Shown one piece after another: positions 56,522 to 64,000 of a stretch of 64,000 nucleotides of DNA. Origin of the DNA: AG2 sp036493735 (lineage in GTDB: Bacteria; Gemmatimonadota; Gemmatimonadetes; Gemmatimonadales; Gemmatimonadaceae); contig DASXPH010000141.1 in assembly GCA_036493735.1 (NCBI GenBank), positions 1 to 64,000 on the forward strand, read 5' to 3'. Each line of letters opens with the position of its first letter. Positions within the stretch are counted from its first letter, which is position 1. The translations under genes were made by a program, and so were the position numbers. Under the pieces are notes generated by a model. The model did not search any database. It saw only the letters and a program-made list of their open reading frames with translations, and was not told the origin of the DNA.

Positions 56522-58139
56522 CGGCCGTGCGCTCGCGCTCGCCCTCGTTTCGATCTGCATTGGCTGCGGTGGTAGACAGGAGATCGACGGAGACGCGGCC
56601 GACGACAGCGCTTCGCGCATGAGCGCCGCGAGCGACACCGGTCCTCCAGAGCTGCCCCGCATTTTGCTCGACACGCGAGCGCAGCCCGTGACCGGCCGTC
56701 AGTTGCCGGTGGCGGCCGGCGCCGACCTTCAGCGTGTGCTGAATGATGCGCGGCCTGGCGACGCGATTCTGCTCGCCCCGGGGGCCGAGTTCGTCGGGTC
56801 GTTCACGCTGCCCATGAAGCAGGGAGACGGTTGGATCACGATCCGAACTGACCTGCCCGACGCGGCGCTACCACGCGAGAGGACTCGGATGACGCCGCGG
56901 CTTGCATCGCGTCTTGCACGACTCGTGACATCCGGCGACGACCCGGCGATCGTCACGGCTCCCGGTGCCCATCACTTCCGCATCGTGGCGGTGGAGATCA
57001 CCGCCGCGCCCAACGTCACACACAATGCTGCCCTGGTGCAGTTCGGCGGTGGCGGCCGCGATCAGCGCGACCGTCGGGACATACCCCACCACCTCATCAT
57101 CGATCGTGCGTACATCCATGGCCACGCGACGCTGAACACACGGCGGTGCGTGGCGCTGAATAGTGCATACTCCGCCGTGGTCGATTCCTATCTAGCTGAT
57201 TGTCACGGCCATGGATTCGACAGCCAGGCCATCTGTGGCTGGAATGGCCCGGGGCCGTTCAAGATCGTGAATAACTATCTCGAAGGTTCGGGGGAAAATG
57301 TGATGTTCGGCGGCGGCGACCCCGGGATTCATGGACTCGTGCCTTCGGACATTGAGATCCGCAACAACTATTTCTACAAGCCGCTCGCCTGGAAGGGCCG
57401 GTGGACCGTCAAGAACCTCTTCGAGCTCAAGAACGCACAACGGCTACTCGTCGAAGGGAATGTCTTCGAGAACAACTGGGTGGACGCGCAGTCTGGTTTT
57501 GCGCTCGTGTTCAAATCCGAGAACCAGGACGGTGGGGCACCCTGGTCGGTGACGCGCGATCTCACATTCCGGAGCAACAAGATCACGAACGTCGCGAGTG
57601 GCGTGGACATTCTTGGGACCGCCGGCAATGCGACCGAGCCAGCGAACCGCATTCTGATTCGTGACAACGTCTTCGAGAAGCTTGGCGCGCCGGAGCTCGG
57701 AGGCACTGGCATACTCTGGGAGCTCGTCGGAAATCCGAGCGAGATCACGCTGGAGCACAACACCGGTTTCGCGGTGAAGACGGCTCTGATGCTCGACGAC
57801 CTGCAGAAGACCTATGTGAAAGTTCTCAATAATATCGTCACTCGCGGCAGCTACGGCATTTTCGGAAGTGGACAGGGAGAAGGAAAGCGCGCGGCGGATT
57901 ATTACCTGCGGGCTTCGGTGATCGCCAACAACGTCATCGTCGGAGCGCCCGCGCAGCTCTATCCCGACCACAACTTCTTTCCGGCGAGCGTCGCGGACGT
58001 CGGCTTTGTGGATCTGTCGAAGGGCGATTACCGGCTGACGTCGAAGAGTCCATACAAGGGACGTGCTACCGATGGCCGCGACGTCGGGGCAAACAGCGTT
58101 GTTCCCGAACGCGCTTTCAACGAAGTGACGCTCAGGTAG
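56508..58139 (+). CDS. Right-handed parallel beta-helix lipoprotein
   Basis: A 543-residue protein from ATG 56508, 14 bp inside the amidotransferase gene. The signal ends ICIG-C20, giving a lipid anchor. From about 75 to 480 the sequence has regular asparagine-rich turns typical of a pectate-lyase-like beta-helix: NNYLEGSGENVMFGG, EIRNNYFYKPLAW, VEGNVFENNW, FRSNKITNV, IRDNVFEK, LEHNTGFAV, LNNIVTRG. Proteins of this fold include polysaccharide lyases, mannuronan epimerases and binding proteins; catalytic residues cannot be assigned. Its location suggests a role in modifying or cutting the exported polymer. Confidence 0.82.
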   Translation: MFPHSGRALALALVSICIGCGGRQEIDGDAADDSASRMSAASDTGPPELPRILLDTRAQPVTGRQLPVAAGADLQRVLNDARPGDAILLAPGAEFVGSFTLPMKQGDGWITIRTDLPDAALPRERTRMTPRLASRLARLVTSGDDPAIVTAPGAHHFRIVAVEITAAPNVTHNAALVQFGGGGRDQRDRRDIPHHLIIDRAYIHGHATLNTRRCVALNSAYSAVVDSYLADCHGHGFDSQAICGWNGPGPFKIVNNYLEGSGENVMFGGGDPGIHGLVPSDIEIRNNYFYKPLAWKGRWTVKNLFELKNAQRLLVEGNVFENNWVDAQSGFALVFKSENQDGGAPWSVTRDLTFRSNKITNVASGVDILGTAGNATEPANRILIRDNVFEKLGAPELGGTGILWELVGNPSEITLEHNTGFAVKTALMLDDLQKTYVKVLNNIVTRGSYGIFGSGQGEGKRAADYYLRASVIANNVIVGAPAQLYPDHNFFPASVADVGFVDLSKGDYRLTSKSPYKGRATDGRDVGANSVVPERAFNEVTLR

Positions 58140-59559
58140 ACCCGCCGTCTGGCGGCTCGCCGTTGGTTCCGGCGGGACGCAGCATTCTGCCGAATGGTGA
58201 GACCCGAATACCCAGCAGCTTCCAGCAGTAGACGGCGAGGACGCCGCTGCGCAGCAACGTCGTCGCGGCGGTTGCGGATGCGGTTCCAATCGCGCCGAAC
58301 GCACGTGTCGCGACCAGGCTGAGTGTGAGGTTGATCAACGCGCTCACCACGACAACCGTCGCGGCGGAGCGTTGATGTTCGGTGAGTGTGAGCAGAAATC
58401 CCGCGAGAATCCCTACCGTCGCGGCAACGAAGCTCGAGCTCGACAGAACGAGCAACACAGGATACGCAGCCGGAAAGCTCGGACCGAACCAGCCCAGAAC
58501 CGTGCGCCCCATGAAGACGATGACGACGACGCCGACGAGGGACACGGCGAGATTGGCCGCGCTGAGCACCGTCACGAGCTGTTGCAGCTCCGCCTTCCGA
58601 CCGCGAGCATGCAGATCCGAGATCATCGCGAGGGCAATGTAGATGATCGCCGTGATGCCAAAGGTGATGAGCGAGGCGAGTTGACTCGCGACCTGATAGA
58701 GTCCCGCGTCTGTCGCGCCGAGCAATGATCCGACGACCACCACGTCCATCTGCGTTCCAAGAACCAGTTGCGCGCCGGCGATGACGAGCAAGCTGACTGC
58801 AGTATGAAGCCACTTCTTCGTTTCATACTCGGGCGCGGCCTGGGCCACCTCGGCGGGAACGGTCGCCCGCAGAAAGTGATCGCAGAGCAGAAAGGCGAGC
58901 AGAGCACCGAGGAGGTTCAGGGCGATCGCTTCCGCCGCACTGAGCCTGATGCCAAAGACGTATGTCGCGAGCGCCACGCCGATGCCGAAGACCATCGGCC
59001 GCATCAGGAGCGACGGCGCCTGGGATTCCGGTACCTTCTTGAAGGCCTGAACGCAGCGGGACCTGAAGTCGAGCAATGCGGTCACGGGTAGTAGCGCGCA
59101 CGCCGCCCAGAGACTCGAAACGGTGCCGACGCCGAGTGCGCGCGCGCTGGCCCACACGACTAGCGCGGAGACGGCGGCGACGCTGAAGGAAGTCACCCCG
59201 ACGAGTCGGCTCATGCGCGCGAGAAAGCCCCGCAACAGCGACCACTGCTTTGCCCCGTCGTACATCCCGACGAAGCGGAGCGCGCACGTGTCCAGCTCCA
59301 GCTTTCCGAACAGGAGCGCTGTATTCATGAGTGCCAGCGCGTACGCATAGTGGCCATACTGCACGCGACCTAACGAGTGCGTCAGCAACATCTGCACGAA
59401 GAACGCGAGGAGGTAGCCGCCGACGTTGATGCCAACGGACCAGACCGCGCCGCGCGCCAGGGTGTGGGCGATCCCGCCCTTCGCGAACTGTTGGCTGAGT
59501 CGCGCGCGCCAGGTGGCGATCGCGCCGACAGGCTCGAGCTCCTCGCCCGTCGCGCTCAT
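58132..59559 (-). CDS. Wzx-type polysaccharide flippase (MATE/MVF fold)
   Basis: A 475-residue protein with about 12-14 helices. The family signs are ARGAVWSVGINVGGYLLAFFVQMLLTHSLGRVQYGHYAYALALMNT at the start and MGRTVLGWFGPSFPAAYPVLLVLSSSSF later, as in Wzx/RfbX. It should flip lipid-linked repeat units to the periplasm. It is the last gene of the leftward operon and converges with the beta-helix gene, overlapping it by 8 nt. Confidence 0.91.
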   Translation of the reverse strand: MSATGEELEPVGAIATWRARLSQQFAKGGIAHTLARGAVWSVGINVGGYLLAFFVQMLLTHSLGRVQYGHYAYALALMNTALLFGKLELDTCALRFVGMYDGAKQWSLLRGFLARMSRLVGVTSFSVAAVSALVVWASARALGVGTVSSLWAACALLPVTALLDFRSRCVQAFKKVPESQAPSLLMRPMVFGIGVALATYVFGIRLSAAEAIALNLLGALLAFLLCDHFLRATVPAEVAQAAPEYETKKWLHTAVSLLVIAGAQLVLGTQMDVVVVGSLLGATDAGLYQVASQLASLITFGITAIIYIALAMISDLHARGRKAELQQLVTVLSAANLAVSLVGVVVIVFMGRTVLGWFGPSFPAAYPVLLVLSSSSFVAATVGILAGFLLTLTEHQRSAATVVVVSALINLTLSLVATRAFGAIGTASATAATTLLRSGVLAVYCWKLLGIRVSPFGRMLRPAGTNGEPPDGGST

Positions 59560-59577
59560 GGTCGCGGCGTACGCACG

Positions 59578-60552
59578 TCAGTCGGCGAGCTCGGGATGAG
59601 ATCGTGCCCAGTCGAGCATGGCGGCTCGTGGCCAGATCGCCATCGCCGTCGTTGGTCGAAACTTTCCCTGCTCGTAGAGCCGTCGCCGCTCACCGCCTCC
59701 GGTGAACACTCCACTCGATTCCGACGCGAAGCCGAGTGTGAGGATGAGGCCACCATTCTCGGCGAAGGGCTTGTTCAGCCAAGCCAGATGCGGACTCACG
59801 CCAAAGGTGTCCGGCGAATGCAGCCATGATTCGGTGAGCAGTCCCCTGACGCCCGGATGTGATTCCAGCGCCTGCGCAATGCGATAGTACGAGCGATTCT
59901 GCTCGATCTCGAGAAGAAAGAGCCGGTTCTTCCGCCGCCAGGCGATGTGATGAAAGAAGAACGGACGTCGGCCACGCGTGCGTCGCGCGAGGAAGGGAAG
60001 CAGTATCGTTAGGCCTCGCGGCCCGACTCGAGCCAGCCACGACAGCGGGATGCCCGAACGCTCGATCTGCAGCTGCCCGGCGGGGAACCGGCGCAAGGTC
60101 GCGATCTTCGCCATCGACACGAAATTGTCCGACGGCGCCCGGAGTTGCACCGCGTCGCGCTCGAGGGGATCGGCCAGGAAGCGGAGCTCGTCAGACAGGC
60201 ATCGGAGCACTCCATCCCCCATCCGCAATCTCATGATCTCGCCGCGACGTCGATGGACGGTGTGGAGGAGCAGACAACGCTCGATGTCCGAGGAGGGAAA
60301 GTCACCGCTCCAGATCTTGTCGCGGAGCTGAGTAACCTGCTGCACGGCACCTGGCTGGCTGCCAACCTCCGCGATCAGATTGGCGCACTCGGCCTCGTCG
60401 AATCCCTGTTTTCGTAAGGCGTCGGTCGCTGTGCGCATCAATGGTGTGTCCAGCGCCCCGACACAGCTGTCGATCGCCGCCACGAGCTCACCCGCGACCG
60501 AAGCGGTGACCACGCTCGACGCGTGACTGCTCACTGCGACCGACACCGTCAC
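59578..60552 (-). CDS. Unknown protein of the polysaccharide operon, 324 residues
   Basis: A soluble 324-residue protein from GTG 60552, overlapping the AlgD-type gene stop (GTGA). Visible features are an Arg-rich middle (GPRGLTILLPFLARRTRGRRPFFFHHIAWRRKNRLF), LEIEQNRSYYRIAQALESHPGVRG, and a C-terminal WLHSPDTFGVSPHLAWLNKPFAENGG with a Gly-rich GVFTGGGERRR turn. No signal peptide or membrane helix and no known family. Its position between the dehydrogenase and the flippase suggests a cytoplasmic step in the pathway, perhaps a transferase (inference only). Confidence 0.72.
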   Translation of the reverse strand: MTVSVAVSSHASSVVTASVAGELVAAIDSCVGALDTPLMRTATDALRKQGFDEAECANLIAEVGSQPGAVQQVTQLRDKIWSGDFPSSDIERCLLLHTVHRRRGEIMRLRMGDGVLRCLSDELRFLADPLERDAVQLRAPSDNFVSMAKIATLRRFPAGQLQIERSGIPLSWLARVGPRGLTILLPFLARRTRGRRPFFFHHIAWRRKNRLFLLEIEQNRSYYRIAQALESHPGVRGLLTESWLHSPDTFGVSPHLAWLNKPFAENGGLILTLGFASESSGVFTGGGERRRLYEQGKFRPTTAMAIWPRAAMLDWARSHPELAD

Positions 60553-61871
60553 CAGCAGAGTCCCTGGTAGCGACCATCGTCGCTGGTCTGATCGGCAAAT
60601 GCCCGGACGAGATCGATCACTGTCCGGTCCTTCCGGAGGGCGTCCCGCATCCCCCGAAACTCTGCCGCGTCGTTTCCGATCACGACGACATCCGAAGACT
60701 CGATCACCTCGTCGACGCTCTCCCGCATGAGCGACCAGATATGCGGAATTTCGCGTTCGATATAATCGCGATTCGCGCCGATGAGGCCAGCGCGTGTCAC
60801 GAAGCGGTCGTAAATGGAGAGCGTCAGCCCCTTGCCGATCAGCATTTCCACGAGTGACACCACGGGCGACTCGCGGAGATCGTCGGTACCGGCCTTGAAG
60901 CTCAAGCCGAGAACGCCGACGCGGCGTCGCCCGGTTGCGTGAACCATCTCGTAGGCTTTGAGCACGTGCTTACGGTTGCTCTCGAGCGCGGCGCTGAGCA
61001 GGGGCGTCTCTACGTCGAGCTCCTTACCGCGATACACGAGCGCTCGCAGATCCTTGCCAAGGCAGGAGCCGCCAAAGGCGAACCCAGGTCGCAGATAGCT
61101 CGGCGAGATGTTGAGCTTCGTGTCCTCGCAGAAGAGACGCATCACTTCGTGACTGTCGGTGCCGAGCGACTTGCAGAGATTGCCGATCTCGTTGGCGAAC
61201 GTGACCTTCACGCCGTGGAAGGAATTGCAGGCATACTTGAGCATTTCCGCAACACCGATCGCGGTGATGTGCAGCGGCGCCTTGATGCCGGCGTAGAGCT
61301 TGGCGACGGTCTGTCCCACGGCCTGATCCTGACAGCCGATGATCGTGAAGGGCGGCTGCGCGAAGTCCCGGACGGACGTTCCTTCGCGAAGGAACTCCGG
61401 ATTCATGCAGACGCTGAAATCAGTTCCCGCGCGCTTTCCGGACGCCGCCTCGAGCGTTGGTATCAGCAGCCCCGTCGTCGTGCCGGGCAGCACGGTGCTC
61501 CGCAGTACGACGATGTGATGGTCCCGCTTCTCCCGGAGCGCGTGGCCGATCTGTTCGGCGACGCGCTGCACGAAGTTGAGATTGAGACTCCCGTTCGGTT
61601 GGCTGGGCGTCCCCACGCAGATCATCGAGATGGAGCTGTGGCGGATGGCTTCCGCCGAATCGAAGGTCGCCCGCAGTCGGCCGGCCGAGACCATGCTGCA
61701 GACCAGCTGATCGATCCCGTCCTCGACGACCGTCGCATGTCCACCGTCGACGAGCTTCACCTTGGCGAGGTTGACGTCGACGCCGATGACGTCGAATCCC
61801 TGATTGGCGATGCAGGCGGCCGAAACGCAGCCGACATAGCCGAGCCCGAAGACGCTGACCGTTGTTGTCAT
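60549..61871 (-). CDS. algD: GDP-mannose 6-dehydrogenase (AlgD-type)
   Basis: A 440-residue nucleotide-sugar dehydrogenase. The N-terminal Rossmann motif is GLGYVGCVSAA; TGLLIPTLE and NPEFLREGTSVRDF follow; the catalytic Cys270 lies in FGGSCLGKD (AlgD Cys268, usual GGSCLPKD); the C-terminal LGLSFKAGTDDLRESPVVSLVEMLIGKG and YDRFV and GANRDYIEREIPH stretches match AlgD more closely than UDP-glucose dehydrogenases. It oxidises GDP-mannose to GDP-mannuronate with NAD. Coupled by 4-nt overlaps to the genes on both sides. Confidence 0.93.
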   Translation of the reverse strand: MTTTVSVFGLGYVGCVSAACIANQGFDVIGVDVNLAKVKLVDGGHATVVEDGIDQLVCSMVSAGRLRATFDSAEAIRHSSISMICVGTPSQPNGSLNLNFVQRVAEQIGHALREKRDHHIVVLRSTVLPGTTTGLLIPTLEAASGKRAGTDFSVCMNPEFLREGTSVRDFAQPPFTIIGCQDQAVGQTVAKLYAGIKAPLHITAIGVAEMLKYACNSFHGVKVTFANEIGNLCKSLGTDSHEVMRLFCEDTKLNISPSYLRPGFAFGGSCLGKDLRALVYRGKELDVETPLLSAALESNRKHVLKAYEMVHATGRRRVGVLGLSFKAGTDDLRESPVVSLVEMLIGKGLTLSIYDRFVTRAGLIGANRDYIEREIPHIWSLMRESVDEVIESSDVVVIGNDAAEFRGMRDALRKDRTVIDLVRAFADQTSDDGRYQGLCW

Positions 61872-63134
61872 TGTGAGTGCACCATCGCGCGTACGTTGGT
61901 TGCGTTGGAAGTCGGATGACGCAAAGTGCGGCCGCACAACTCCGCGAACTGATCGGCCGCCTGCTCCCATCCGAAGCGAGAGCGAACCAGCTCCGCGGCG
62001 CGTGCCCCGAGCGTCGCGGCATATTCCGGATCACGTAGCAGGCGGATGACCGCGTCGGCGAACGCCGGCGGGCTGTCCGCGATGAGCAGATGCTCAGCGT
62101 GGCGAACGGGAAGCCCCTCTGCTCCCACAGACGTCGTGACGATGGCCTTCCCCATCGCCATCGCCTCGAAGATCTTGAGGCGCGTTCCACCGCCGACGCG
62201 GAGGGGCACGACGAAGACGCTGGCCGCCTCCAGATACGGTCTCACATCGGGTACCGTGCCCGTCACGCGGACGCGTGGATGCCGCTCCCCGAGGGAACGG
62301 ACCGCAAGTGACGGATTTCTTCCGACGACCTGCAGCGTCGCCTCTGGCGCGGTCGCGGTGATGAGCGGGAGCACCGTCTCGGCGAACCAGCCCACCGCAT
62401 CTTCGTTAGGCATCCAGTCCATCGAGCCCGTGAAGACGAGCCCGTTGGGATTGCGCTCCGCCGATCCCGTCGGGCGGAAATACGACGTGTCGACACCGGT
62501 CGGAACATGCGACACGGAGCGCACGCCGTAGTTCTCCGCGAAATAGGAAGCATCCTCCAGCGAGACCGCGATCACGTGATCGAAGCGTCGGCACTCCGCG
62601 CGCTCGAATGCCGCCATGCACTGCCATTGCCGATGGAGATATCTGCGCCGCAGCGGACTGGATGCCACCGCCGCATGGCGCTCCCAGATCATCGCCTCGA
62701 CGTTGTGCTGAAAGAGCACGATCGGGACCGGCAGGTCGTCTGGCACGTTCACGGCCGGAAAGAGAAAATCGCTGACGATGAGATCGAGCGAATCCGTTTC
62801 GGCGAGGTGCCGGATCGCTGCTCGCATTTCCGTCGACCGGTATTTGGCCACGGCGTACGGCAGCGATGAGAGGAGGTTGCGCGCGAGCGCCAGATAGAAT
62901 CGCGCTGTTCCCCTGACAGACGTACGGGCGGGAATGCAAACGAGATCGGTGCAATACTCGGTCGCGCGCTCGACTGCATCCGAAGCGCGCCGGCCATCGT
63001 CGAGTGTGAGATACGTGATCCGATGACGACGGACGAGATGCCGAAGCATCTGGTACGTGCGGATCCGACCGCCCTTATCGACGGGATGAAGAAGCTCCGT
63101 CTTGAGCCAGAGGATGTGCACGTCAGCCTTTCCG

Positions 63135-63160
<26 letters not shown>
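61868..63160 (-). CDS. Family 4 glycosyltransferase, exosortase-associated type
   Basis: A 430-residue GT-B protein. The N-terminus reads LKTELLHPVDKGGRIRTYQMLRHLVRRHRI, a pattern of PEP-CTERM/exosortase-associated glycosyltransferases; the C-lobe has LVFTGSMDWMPNEDAVGWF, VPLRVGGGTRLKIFEAMAMGKAIVTTSVG and LLIADSPPAFADA. The start is uncertain: ATG 63160 is used, with another ATG seven codons earlier. It overlaps the second amidotransferase gene by 26 bp and the AlgD-type gene by 4 bp. Confidence 0.9.

Positions 63161-64000
<840 letters not shown>

Overview
This 64 kb window is GC-rich, densely coded chromosomal DNA from a Gram-negative bacterium with an outer membrane. It has an RND pump with outer-membrane factor, Wza/Wzc-type export, many lipoproteins and a TonB-domain protein. 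A PadR-coupled duplicated orphan permease (ADOP family), an ECF sigma factor coupled to a Ser/Thr kinase with a C-terminal beta-propeller, and many PadR/BlaI/MarR/TetR regulators point to Gemmatimonadota or, less likely, Acidobacteriota. No rRNA, tRNA, transposase, phage gene or CRISPR array was seen. The lineage is inferred from gene content only.

Layout. 1-3.4 kb: edge of a secreted esterase, LMW phosphatase-like protein, membrane proteins, an ICMT/PEMT-like methyltransferase and an Fsr-type MFS exporter. 3.4-8.5 kb: two convergent secreted (alpha/alpha)6-type glycosidases. 8.6-16.1 kb: TetR regulator and a MexEF-OprM-type efflux operon, then an outer-membrane barrel. 16.1-25.7 kb: DUF1259, VOC and MmcQ proteins, TPR lipoprotein, S9 peptidase, TPR membrane protein and small unknowns. 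25.7-31.4 kb: ADOP permease/PadR pair, M56-TonB fusion with BlaI, cupin lipoprotein. 31.4-34.8 kb: sigma factor plus kinase-propeller. 34.8-39.8 kb: MarR and ECF41-controlled redox/membrane genes. 40.1-44.5 kb: a two-gene operon of an SNF2 ATPase and a protein with six tandem Cys/His zinc-binding-like repeats. 44.8-64 kb: a large exopolysaccharide locus in two convergent operons (Wzc, Wza, initiating phosphoglycosyltransferase, glycosyltransferases, ligase-like polymerase, two AsnB-type amidotransferases, beta-helix lipoprotein, flippase, AlgD-type GDP-mannose dehydrogenase, nucleotide-sugar epimerase).

The most unusual signal is not a gene. The octamer RCCTAACG (mostly GCCTAACG) occurs about 52 times by hand count, 26 on each strand, roughly one per 1.2 kb. 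That compares with about 8 expected for the heptamer core in random sequence of about 65% GC. Its length, density and strand balance resemble DNA-uptake sequences, and it is thinner across the polysaccharide locus.

Other notable signals are tandem heptamer repeats of differing unit at gene borders, a dispersed repeat read through in frame inside the Cys-rich protein, three TGTCACA-N15/16-CGTC promoters around the ECF41 sigma gene (two back to back), and clear inverted-repeat operators at the TetR, PadR, BlaI and MarR genes.
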